Source: Candidatus Gastranaerophilales bacterium HUM_12 (GTDB taxonomy: Bacteria; Cyanobacteriota; Vampirovibrionia; Gastranaerophilales; Gastranaerophilaceae). From it: DNA of 22,147 nt. The notes under the pieces were generated by a model. It ran no database searches. It saw nothing but the letters and a program-made list of their open reading frames with translations, and was not told the DNA's origin. The position numbers were made by a program, and so were the translations under genes. Below are positions 1 to 6,287 of this stretch, in pieces. Position 1 is the first letter of the stretch; the number at the start of each line of letters is the position of its first letter. The DNA is taken from the NCBI GenBank assembly GCA_002102825.1, contig DABJ01000040.1, positions 1-22,147 of the forward strand, read 5' to 3'.

Positions 1-32
1 GGGAAATAAAAAAGAGATTAGGGGATAAAAAA

Positions 33-203
33 ATGAGAAACGAATATGAAATGGTTACAGTTGCAGATTATATCAGTGGATTAAATAATGTAAAATGTGT
101 ATCAATTGAAGAAAAAGAAATTGAAAAACAAGTAGAAAAATATTTATTGAATGTACAAAGAGCAAAAACAAATGCAAAAATAGTTGAAGCATTGTTAGCT
201 TAA
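33..203 (+). CDS. Small hypothetical protein, 56 aa
   Basis: The frame opens with ATG and ends in TAA (followed in-line by a second TAA). An AGGGG Shine-Dalgarno-like stretch lies at about 20-24, eight to ten bases before the ATG. The 56-residue product is charged, with a Glu/Lys-rich helical centre (SIEEKEIEKQVEKYLL) and no signal peptide, membrane segment or metal motif. It carries one Cys. I do not recognise the family. It converges with obgE, whose stop lies 33 bases away, and no strong hairpin is visible between them. Codon use (AAA, GAA, TTA) matches the neighbours, which supports a real gene. The region upstream is outside the window, so operon membership is unknown. A chance ORF cannot be excluded. 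Confidence 0.55.
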   Translation: MRNEYEMVTVADYISGLNNVKCVSIEEKEIEKQVEKYLLNVQRAKTNAKIVEALLA

Positions 204-236
204 TAAAAGAGTTTAGAGGCAAATAAAAGATACACT

Positions 237-1520
237 CTATTTATAAACTTCGTCGTCCCAATATTCAAGTTCCAGTTTTCCAACTACGATAGTATCACCA
301 TTTTGAACTCCTTGGTGCTTCAATTCGTCCATGATGCCCATACTTATCATTATGTTTTGGAAACGAATAACTTGTTCTGTACTTCTAGAATCAGTAACTT
401 GTGAAATTCTGATAATTCTACCGCCATCAACAACGTAAGTGTTTTTATTGACCTTGTGAACTTCCCACCAACCATCATCATTATTGGTAGCTTCAAGGTC
501 TTCTTCTACAATAACATCAGTTGTAGGTTTTTCGATTGTATTAACCTTATTTTCAAGTTCGTGTTTTAACAAGTCAAGATTTTCACCTGTAACAGCAGAG
601 ATACAAAAAACTTCTACACCTAGTTTTTGGAATCCTTGTTTTAATTCTTCAAGTCTCTCAGGCTCAATTGCATCAATCTTATTAATTGCAACAATTTGAA
701 AAAGTTTTGCTAACTTTTCAGAATATTTTTCAAGCTCTTTATTAATAATTTTGTAATTATTTATCGGGTCTTCCTCCGTTCCATCAACAATGTGAAGTAA
801 GAATCTGCAACGTTCAACGTGACGTAAAAAGTCGTGACCTAAACCAACTCCTTCAGAGGCACCCTCAATAAGCCCCGGGATATCTGCAATTACATATCCG
901 TCACCGGTTGATTTTCTGACAACTCCAAGGTTAGGAATAATTGTTGTAAACGGATAATCTGCAATTTTTGGTTTAGCAGAAGACATTCTACTGATAAATG
1001 TTGATTTACCGGCATTTGGAAGCCCTAAAAGCCCTACATCAGCAATCAATTTCAACTCTAATTGCAAATTTCGTTCAATCCCCGGTTCTCCCGGTTCACA
1101 GTATTGTGGCGCACGATTTTGGGGTGTGCAGAAATGAGTATTTCCTCTTCCGCCTCTTCCACCTTTTGCAACAAGTACGGTTTGTTTATTGTGAGTTAAA
1201 TCCGCAATTATACTATCGGTTTTAAGGTCTTTTACAATTGTTCCGACCGGAACTTTTAAATATAAATCTTTTGCACTTTTACCATGCATGCTTTTTTTGA
1301 AACCGTTTTCACCATTATCAGCTTTAAAAATTGAACGATATGTAAAGTCTAACAATGTAGACAAACCCTCATCTGCAATAAGATAAACACTTCCGCCTTT
1401 ACCACCATCACCACCGGCAGGTCCGCCTTTATCTACAAATTTCTCACGGCGCCAAGCAACAACACCGTTTCCGCCTTTTCCTGATGATATTTTAATCTTT
1501 GCCTTATCAATAAATTGCAT
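237..1520 (-). CDS. obgE: Obg family GTPase (ObgE/CgtA)
   Basis: This is a conserved GTPase acting in large-subunit ribosome assembly and growth control. The 427 residues show all three Obg parts. A glycine-rich N-terminal Obg fold occupies about residues 1-158, with GKGGNG, GGPAGGDGGKGG and GGRGGRGN. The G domain follows, with P-loop GLPNAGKST at 166-174, DIPG at 213-216 and NKID at 280-283, and the G5 SAV near 308. A C-terminal OCT domain occupies about 350-427. Length is normal for OCT-bearing members. The ATG is preceded by AAAAGGAT with good spacing, and the start matches the canonical family N-terminus. The gene is monocistronic as far as seen: the divergent zinc-ribbon gene begins 191 bp away. 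A TTTACG-N17-TACTAT promoter fits 25-35 bp upstream of the RBS. Confidence 0.97.
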   Translation of the reverse strand: MQFIDKAKIKISSGKGGNGVVAWRREKFVDKGGPAGGDGGKGGSVYLIADEGLSTLLDFTYRSIFKADNGENGFKKSMHGKSAKDLYLKVPVGTIVKDLKTDSIIADLTHNKQTVLVAKGGRGGRGNTHFCTPQNRAPQYCEPGEPGIERNLQLELKLIADVGLLGLPNAGKSTFISRMSSAKPKIADYPFTTIIPNLGVVRKSTGDGYVIADIPGLIEGASEGVGLGHDFLRHVERCRFLLHIVDGTEEDPINNYKIINKELEKYSEKLAKLFQIVAINKIDAIEPERLEELKQGFQKLGVEVFCISAVTGENLDLLKHELENKVNTIEKPTTDVIVEEDLEATNNDDGWWEVHKVNKNTYVVDGGRIIRISQVTDSRSTEQVIRFQNIMISMGIMDELKHQGVQNGDTIVVGKLELEYWDDEVYK

Positions 1521-1551
1521 AGTATAAATCCTTTTGTTTCAACTTAGTTAA

Positions 1552-1580
1552 ATAGTACTATGAACATGACTTTCCGTAAA
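1552..1580 (-). promoter_or_regulatory. Putative sigma70-type promoter of obgE
   Basis: Read on the minus strand, TTTACG (1580-1575) is followed after exactly 17 bases by TACTAT (1557-1552). Each box matches 4 of 6 consensus positions. Transcription would start near 1545, giving a leader of about 25 nt that includes the AGGAT ribosome site. The spacing is ideal, but both boxes are imperfect in an AT-rich background. Confidence 0.4.
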
Positions 1581-1650
1581 GAGGATTGAGAAAGAGTGGG
1601 GCGGGAAGAAAATTCCCCGAGACTATCTGCCTAATTATTTCAATTTTCCC
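1581..1650. other. GC-rich intergenic island with hairpin, function unknown
   Basis: Between the divergent obgE and zinc-ribbon promoters lies a stretch far richer in G/C than the rest of the intergenic DNA. It includes GTGGGGCGGGAAG and TTCCCCGAG around 1596-1620. GGGAA (1603-1607) can pair with TTCCC (1613-1617) across a 5-base loop, with adjoining G and C runs that could extend the pairing. It lies upstream of both predicted promoters, so neither would transcribe it. It could be a small structured RNA or a protein-binding site. I found no match to an RNA family that I know. Confidence 0.3.
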
Positions 1651-1652
1651 AC

Positions 1653-1681
1653 TTGCAAGAAAAACAGAATAATGCTAAAAT
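1653..1681 (+). promoter_or_regulatory. Sigma70-type promoter of the zinc-ribbon/radical SAM operon
   Basis: TTGCAA (1653-1658), a 17-base spacer and TAAAAT (1676-1681) form a near-consensus promoter. TGC directly before the -10 adds an extended -10 element. The start would fall near 1688, giving a leader of about 24 nt with a GGGAG ribosome site at 1701-1704 before the ATG at 1712. Confidence 0.65.
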
Positions 1682-1711
1682 TAAACTGTATAGTAGAAAA
1701 GGGAGTAAATT

Positions 1712-1885
1712 ATGGCAAGATTAATAAGACCAACTTGGGCAATCAGATGCGTTCAATCAGGTTGTAAATGTTTATTTGAAGTCGCAAAATTAGAAGACGG
1801 TAAACAACAAGAAGTTGTTTGTCCAAATTGCGGTGAACACTACGTTTACCCTATCTATGACGAAGAGGATAACGAACAAAAATAA
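1712..1885 (+). CDS. Small zinc-ribbon protein, 57 aa
   Basis: The 57-residue protein carries cysteines at 13, 18 and 20 and a CPNCG knuckle at 37-41. This suits a one-zinc ribbon with one or more spare ligands. The tail is acidic (YDEEDNEQK). GGGAG sits eight bases before the ATG, and a strong promoter lies upstream. The stop is separated by a single base from the ATG of the radical SAM gene, so the two are almost certainly translationally coupled. Zinc ribbons of this size usually bind nucleic acid or a protein partner. Which one applies here cannot be read from the sequence. It resembles the general zinc-ribbon class, but I cannot assign a named family. Confidence 0.8.
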   Translation: MARLIRPTWAIRCVQSGCKCLFEVAKLEDGKQQEVVCPNCGEHYVYPIYDEEDNEQK

Positions 1886-1886
1886 A

Positions 1887-2834
1887 ATGTTCTTTAATAA
1901 TACAGACAAAAGATACAACCAGTTTAGTGCATATTTGAAAAACAAATTTGGAGTAAAAGTGTATAAAATTACACTTGATGCGGGTTTTTCCTGCCCGAAT
2001 AGAGACGGTACAATATCCACAGGTGGTTGTATTTTTTGTGATGATGGAGGGAGTTTTTCTCAGGCACATTCAAACCTTTTATCCATTGAAGAACAAGTAA
2101 AGGTCGGAGCTAAAACTCTTCACGACAGATTCAAAGCTGAAAAATTTATGGCTTATTTTCAAGCTTATTCAAACACATATAAACCGACAAATGAACTTGA
2201 AAAAATCTATAAATCATCTTTGACACACCCCGATATTGTCGGTTTGTCTATTGGTACAAGACCGGATTGCGTTGATGAGGATAAGCTTAATTTAATTTCT
2301 GATATTTCAAAAGACTATTACACTTGGATTGAGTACGGATTGCAGTCAATTCACAATAAAACTTTGAAAAAAATCAACCGTGGACACGACTATGATTGTT
2401 TTTTAAGAGCTTATGAAAAGACAAAAGAAAAGGGAATTAATGTCTGCGTTCACGTAATTTTTGGATTGTGGGAAACAAGAGAAGAAATACTTCAAACAGC
2501 CCAAGAATTGTCAAGACTTGAAGTTGACGGAGTTAAAATTCACATGCTTTGCGCTCTCAAAGACACAAAACTTGCGAAACTTTATGAAGTTAAAGATATT
2601 GATTTTATGTCAGAAGAAGAGTATGTGGATTTAGTTTGTGATTTTCTTGAAATTTTGCCTCCAAAAACAACAATTCACAGACTTGCAGGAAATGGCTTAA
2701 AGAAAAATTTGATAGCCCCAAGATGGCTTGGAGCAAAACTTGATTGTCTTAATAAAATTGACAAAGAATTTATCAGAAGAAATTCGTATCAAGGTTCAAA
2801 AAACACTTTACAAACGAATTCAAATGTGAAATAA
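1887..2834 (+). CDS. Radical SAM protein of the YhcC/TIGR01212 family
   Basis: This is a 315-residue radical SAM protein binding a 4Fe-4S cluster through the atypical spacing C36-x11-C48-x2-C51 (CPNRDGT...GGCIFC). That spacing is characteristic of the YhcC group. EYGLQS and the INRGHDY segment, both typical of the family, follow near residue 150-165. Length matches E. coli YhcC (about 310). The substrate is not established for the family as far as I know. The open frame continues upstream to 1815, but that part overlaps the zinc-ribbon gene in another frame. The ATG at 1887, one base after the preceding stop, gives the family N-terminus (RYNQFSAYLKNKFG). A GAGGAT ribosome site is rather distant (about 17 bases), so translation probably relies on coupling to the upstream gene. 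Confidence 0.92.
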   Translation: MFFNNTDKRYNQFSAYLKNKFGVKVYKITLDAGFSCPNRDGTISTGGCIFCDDGGSFSQAHSNLLSIEEQVKVGAKTLHDRFKAEKFMAYFQAYSNTYKPTNELEKIYKSSLTHPDIVGLSIGTRPDCVDEDKLNLISDISKDYYTWIEYGLQSIHNKTLKKINRGHDYDCFLRAYEKTKEKGINVCVHVIFGLWETREEILQTAQELSRLEVDGVKIHMLCALKDTKLAKLYEVKDIDFMSEEEYVDLVCDFLEILPPKTTIHRLAGNGLKKNLIAPRWLGAKLDCLNKIDKEFIRRNSYQGSKNTLQTNSNVK

Positions 2835-2840
2835 TGAAGG

Positions 2841-2862
2841 TGTTACAATGTAACATTTTGTT
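2841..2862 (+). terminator. Weak candidate terminator after the radical SAM gene
   Basis: TGTTA (2841-2845) pairs with TAACA (2851-2855) over a CAATG loop and is followed by TTTTGTT. The stem is short and AT-rich, so termination may be partial. Confidence 0.3.
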
Positions 2863-2879
2863 AATGGTAGTCTAGTGTG

Positions 2880-2909
2880 TTAGCAAAAAAAAATTTTCAC
2901 CGTTATTAT
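2880..2909 (+). promoter_or_regulatory. Putative promoter of the 2952-4126 gene pair
   Basis: TTAGCA (2880-2885) and TATTAT (2904-2909) are separated by 18 bases. The start would fall near 2916, giving a leader of about 36 nt with GGAG at 2940-2943 before the ATG at 2952. The -35 is poor and the region is A/T-rich, so this is tentative. Confidence 0.4.
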
Positions 2910-2951
2910 ACGAGCAGGAAAATTCATTTTGCAAATTATGGAGAATTAATT

Positions 2952-3644
2952 ATGTTAACAATTCAGCCTACAAGCATTACACATAGTGCAAAACCAATGG
3001 CATTCAGAGGGGATTTTGATGAAACAGCTTATAATAACAGAAAAGATTATTATGCTCATCAAAAAGAAGAATGCGATGAAATTTTAGAAAACCAATACGT
3101 TCCTAAAACAATGAAAACAGGGGTGAAAGTTTGTAAAGCGATCTCTGAGGGTGTTTTATCAGGTTGGGCTGTTGCTTGGGCAGCATTAAAGGTTTCTAAA
3201 TTTGGCAAAGCCTCAGCTATCAAAATTAGCAATAATAAATTTTTAAATAAAGGAATTGAAGCTCTTGCGCCAATGAAAGATGGAATTGTCAAAACTGCAA
3301 AAAATATTAAAGATAAAATTGTTGATTCTAAAGTTGCAAATGCAATAAAAACTAAAGCAGGACAATTTATAAAAATGTCAGATGAAGATTTGGCAAAACA
3401 CAAATTGGGAAGATTTGCACTTAAACACGAAAAAGCTTTCCACAAGATAACTTCTGGAGTATCAGGAATTGCAAGTGCAGTAAAAGAAAAAATTTCTGAT
3501 ATAGCTAAAGCAATTACTTATGATAAAACTGCAAAAGCTACAGCTTACACACTTGGTGTTGGTTCGGGCATAGCAAGTGCTTACAATTCGGTAAGACAAG
3601 ATTTTGCGCCAAATAATGAAGGAGTTGATGAAGAATGGCAATGA
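2952..3644 (+). CDS. Hypothetical Lys/Ala-rich protein, 230 aa
   Basis: I do not recognise this protein. The frame is open from 2877, but the ATG at 2952 has GGAG eight bases upstream and is the better start. The N-terminus is short and uncharged up to KPMAFRG. From memory, a short leader ending in a Phe-x-Gly motif recurs in many Gastranaerophilales proteins; this is recollection, not a search. The rest alternates basic helices and small-residue stretches. One mildly hydrophobic segment (GWAVAWAALKVSKFG) lies near residue 75, and a Gly/Ala-rich one (LGVGSGIASAY) lies near the C-terminus. There is no Sec signal peptide. The stop overlaps the next gene by 10 bases, so the two proteins are made together and may act together. 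Predicted pI is high from the lysine content. Confidence 0.75.
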   Translation: MLTIQPTSITHSAKPMAFRGDFDETAYNNRKDYYAHQKEECDEILENQYVPKTMKTGVKVCKAISEGVLSGWAVAWAALKVSKFGKASAIKISNNKFLNKGIEALAPMKDGIVKTAKNIKDKIVDSKVANAIKTKAGQFIKMSDEDLAKHKLGRFALKHEKAFHKITSGVSGIASAVKEKISDIAKAITYDKTAKATAYTLGVGSGIASAYNSVRQDFAPNNEGVDEEWQ

Positions 3645-4126
3645 TTGACTCCATAAACGGTTTTGCAGGTGGATCAACTATCACTAAAGAGCAAAAAGAT
3701 AAAACTCAAAAAACAGCAACCGCTTTAGGTGGTACAGCCGGACTTGCAACAACAGCTAGTAAATACGCAAGCAGAAGAGGTTTGGCAGGTGGAGAATCAA
3801 CTCTTCAACAAATGATGCGTGCAACTACAGAAGCGGCTAAAATCACCGGAGAAGGAGCAAAACAAGCTTCCGGTTTTATCGGGAGATTTAAAGTTAACGC
3901 AAAAATATTTGCTCAAGATGCGCTGAAATATGCGGAAAAACTTCAAAAGAACAAAGTGCTTGGTCCAATTGTTAAAAGTCCGGTTTTGAAAAAAGTGGCT
4001 GGAGGATTTGGTACAGTGATGGCATTTTTCGTACTTTTGACAGAGGGAACTAAAGCTGCTGAAAATGGAACTCTTGCTGTTGATGATTTCAAAAATAGAA
4101 TTGAGAAATTTAAAATTTCAGCTTAA
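3635..4126 (+). CDS. Hypothetical protein, 163 aa, translationally coupled to the preceding gene
   Basis: The start ATG at 3635 lies inside the last codons of the upstream gene. A GGAG at 3621-3624 is ten bases before it. The in-frame ATG at 3641, in an ATGA stop/start overlap, is an alternative that shortens the protein by two residues. The product has an Ala/Gly/Thr-rich first half (TATALGGTAGLATTASKYASRRG). A basic middle follows. A single likely membrane-spanning or membrane-associating stretch (VAGGFGTVMAFFVLLTEG) lies near residues 121-138. I recognise no domain, signal peptide or catalytic motif. Shared composition with its partner suggests a two-component envelope or membrane-associated unit, but this is inference. 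No convincing terminator follows; a new promoter starts at 4141. Confidence 0.72.
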   Translation: MAMIDSINGFAGGSTITKEQKDKTQKTATALGGTAGLATTASKYASRRGLAGGESTLQQMMRATTEAAKITGEGAKQASGFIGRFKVNAKIFAQDALKYAEKLQKNKVLGPIVKSPVLKKVAGGFGTVMAFFVLLTEGTKAAENGTLAVDDFKNRIEKFKISA

Positions 4127-4140
4127 ATAGTTTATATAAA

Positions 4141-4169
4141 TTGAGAAAATACAAAAATCGTGCTAAACT
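4141..4169 (+). promoter_or_regulatory. Promoter of folP, predicting a leaderless mRNA
   Basis: TTGAGA (4141-4146), a 17-base spacer and TAAACT (4164-4169) are preceded by TGC, an extended -10. Six to seven bases after the -10 falls at 4175-4176, and the folP ATG is at 4176-4178. No Shine-Dalgarno sequence exists upstream of that ATG. Confidence 0.55.
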
Positions 4170-4175
4170 TCTGTT

Positions 4176-5315
4176 ATGCACGATTTTTTAGTTAAAAAAT
4201 TATCAAATACAAATATTGAACAAGAATTAATTAACATAGGTTTTGACAAGACATATACTCACAATGCAAAAGATAAATTTGAGTATATAAATTTCAAAAT
4301 ATTTAACTTAACTCCAGCGCAAGCAAACATAATAAAACAAACGGCAATTTCTGTTGGAGCTGATTGTGGTACGCACAGAGAAGTTATCACGGGAAAAATT
4401 GAAAATTCAAACTGCATATTAGGTGGAAGCCTTTCTCAAATAAAAAAAATTTCAGAAAAACTTCAGAGACAACCATTTGGACTAAAAATTTTAGGACAAA
4501 TTTTAGAGGAAAAAACAAAAATTAAACTACCAGAAAAAACACAATTAATGGGAGTTTTAAATGTCACAACAAATTCCTTCTCTGACGGTGGAGATTTTTA
4601 TGACTTTGACAAATCAATTGAACATTTAAAACAATTGATAGATGATGGTGCAGACATCATTGATATTGGAGCGGAATCCACAAAACCATATTCAAAACCT
4701 GTTTCAAGTAATGATCAATTGAAAAAACTTGAACCAATTTTAAATTACATCAAAACGCAGAACATAAAAACTCCAATTAGTATTGATACAAGAAGTTCCG
4801 TTGTTGCAAAACGATGCATTGAACTTGGCGCAGATATTATAAATGACGTTTCCGGATTTGATTTTGATAATAATATGGTAAACGTTTTAGCTCAAAATCC
4901 GAATACAAAAATCGTAATTCAACACTCGCAAGGCTCACCGGAAATAATGCAAAACAATCCGACTTATTCAAACCTTATAGACGAAATTTATACAATATTG
5001 AAAAATAAAGTCGATTTTGCAATCAACAATGGAATAAAATTTGAAAATATTATAATCGACCCGGGAATAGGCTTTGGCAAAACAAAAGAGGACAATTTTG
5101 AAATTCTCAGACGCTGGAAAGAGTTGAAAACAATTGGCTGCCCTGTTCTTATTGGTATATCCAGAAAAAGTCTACTTGATATGCCACAAGCAACAAACGA
5201 AGAAAAAGACATCTACACACTTGCACTTGATTCTATTCTTATGAACGAAAACATTGATATCATAAGAGTTCATAATGTAAAAATGCACAAAAAAATATCA
5301 TCTATACTTAATTAA
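4176..5315 (+). CDS. folP: Dihydropteroate synthase with N-terminal extension
   Basis: This enzyme joins p-aminobenzoate to the pterin diphosphate in folate synthesis. The catalytic TIM barrel runs from about residue 122 to 379. It shows MGVLNVTTNSFSDGG (125-139), GAESTKP (165-171), DTR (204-206), ND (223-224), DPGIGFGK (295-302), GISRKS (327-332) and a closing RVHN. Most family members have RVHD at that last site. About 120 extra residues precede the barrel (including LTPAQANIIKQ and LQRQPFGLKILG). Similar N-terminal domains occur in clostridial-type DHPS proteins, so this is a known variant rather than a new fusion. The ATG sits almost at the predicted transcription start and lacks a ribosome site. 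The next gene begins 49 bp downstream with its own -10. No other folate gene lies in the window. Confidence 0.93.
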   Translation: MHDFLVKKLSNTNIEQELINIGFDKTYTHNAKDKFEYINFKIFNLTPAQANIIKQTAISVGADCGTHREVITGKIENSNCILGGSLSQIKKISEKLQRQPFGLKILGQILEEKTKIKLPEKTQLMGVLNVTTNSFSDGGDFYDFDKSIEHLKQLIDDGADIIDIGAESTKPYSKPVSSNDQLKKLEPILNYIKTQNIKTPISIDTRSSVVAKRCIELGADIINDVSGFDFDNNMVNVLAQNPNTKIVIQHSQGSPEIMQNNPTYSNLIDEIYTILKNKVDFAINNGIKFENIIIDPGIGFGKTKEDNFEILRRWKELKTIGCPVLIGISRKSLLDMPQATNEEKDIYTLALDSILMNENIDIIRVHNVKMHKKISSILN

Positions 5316-5349
5316 CAACCAACCGGACAATTAAAAATTTCAAAACTTT

Positions 5350-5355
5350 TATAAT
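5350..5355 (+). promoter_or_regulatory. -10 box of the mlaD-like gene
   Basis: A perfect TATAAT ends nine bases before the ATG at 5365. Transcription would begin near 5362, leaving a leader of about three nucleotides. No good -35 hexamer is visible at 16-18 bases; CGGACA at 5324-5329 is 20 bases away. No Shine-Dalgarno sequence is present. Confidence 0.4.
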
Positions 5356-5364
5356 AATAAATCT

Positions 5365-6252
5365 ATGAGTTTTGGTAAATTGTTATTTTGGTTATTAATA
5401 TTTATACTTGTATTGATAGTGATTGCAAACTACTTAAATCATACATATATAAAAGCTGAATTTAATAAAATGGACCCTATTCCAAGTAAAATGGGTGTTT
5501 ATTACAAAGGATATAAACTAGGTTCGACAAGCAGATTAAGAATTTCAAAAGACTTTAAAAAGACGTATTTGTACATAACTCTCAATCAAAGAGGACTTCA
5601 TTTACCTAAAAATATTCGAGTTAAAATAAAAAAATATGACAATGAAACAAAATACGTTGATATAATTTATCCAAAACGTCCTATGATTAGATATATCCGC
5701 TCTGGTGACACAATCAAAGGAGATACTGGATTTATTTTTAGCGGAATTTCTGATATAAATCAAGCACACATTGACGATTTGTCAGAAAAGGGAGGAGATT
5801 TACTAAGTTCTGCAAAAAAAACAACCGACTCATTAACGGAAATGTTTGACCTTGTGACAGACATTCTAGGGGAGAATAGGGAAAATATTCTAAATTCTAC
5901 AACAAGTTTGAAAAACGGAATGAAAAATTTAGAACAAACAACTCAAAATATGAAAGCTATGTCAAACAAAATTAATGACGGAATTACAAAACAAAACATT
6001 CAAAATAGTACAAAAAATATTGAACAGATGACATCAAATTTTGCAAATTCTTCAAAAGATTTCATATCTATCACGGGTAACTTCAACAAAACAAGTTCTG
6101 ATTTTTCTGTCCTTATTCCCAAACTCAGCACACTGATTGATGTCGTACAAATGAATATTTGCAATGTTAATGACATAATTCTTGGATTAAAAAAGACTCT
6201 TCAACAAAAATGGGGAGGAGCAAGAATAATTTTTGGTAAGCCTATAAAATAA
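5365..6252 (+). CDS. MlaD-like MCE-domain lipid-transport protein
   Basis: The 295-residue protein has one N-terminal membrane helix (about residues 5-24) and an MCE domain at about 29-125, with the family-typical YYKGYKLG and SGDTIKGDTGF. A long helical, probably coiled-coil C-terminal part follows (about 135-280), rich in Asn, Thr and Lys. This layout fits MlaD/TGD2-type substrate-binding subunits. These form rings in the inner membrane and move phospholipids to or from the outer membrane with an ABC permease (MlaE) and ATPase (MlaF). Neither partner lies next to it here. Translation appears to start nearly at the 5' end of the mRNA. The stop codon is inside the bidirectional terminator shared with bioA. 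Confidence 0.85.
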   Translation: MSFGKLLFWLLIFILVLIVIANYLNHTYIKAEFNKMDPIPSKMGVYYKGYKLGSTSRLRISKDFKKTYLYITLNQRGLHLPKNIRVKIKKYDNETKYVDIIYPKRPMIRYIRSGDTIKGDTGFIFSGISDINQAHIDDLSEKGGDLLSSAKKTTDSLTEMFDLVTDILGENRENILNSTTSLKNGMKNLEQTTQNMKAMSNKINDGITKQNIQNSTKNIEQMTSNFANSSKDFISITGNFNKTSSDFSVLIPKLSTLIDVVQMNICNVNDIILGLKKTLQQKWGGARIIFGKPIK

Positions 6253-6287
6253 CTTAAAAGCCTCCAAAAAGGAGACTTTTAAGTTAT
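6249..6287. terminator. Bidirectional terminator between the mlaD-like gene and bioA
   Basis: AACTTAAAAG (6251-6260) pairs with CTTTTAAGTT (6276-6285). CTCC (6262-6265) pairs with GGAG (6271-6274) over an AAAAA loop, with one C/A mismatch, and the outer pairs extend to 6249/6287. Both stop codons lie in or at the stem edge. AT-rich flanks on both sides suit intrinsic termination in either direction. Confidence 0.8.

Noticed and set aside
1815..1886. Longer start for the radical SAM protein
   Set aside because: The extra 24 residues overlap the zinc-ribbon gene in another frame and are not part of the family N-terminus.
2877..2951. 25-residue N-terminal extension of the hypothetical protein starting at GTG 2877
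   Set aside because: The ATG at 2952 has a well-placed GGAG; the GTG has none, and a promoter probably lies within the extension.
3059..3445. Minus-strand open frame of 128 codons opposite the hypothetical gene
   Set aside because: It has no ribosome site or promoter, its hydrophobic composition mirrors Lys codons on the other strand, and the plus-strand frame has a proper start.
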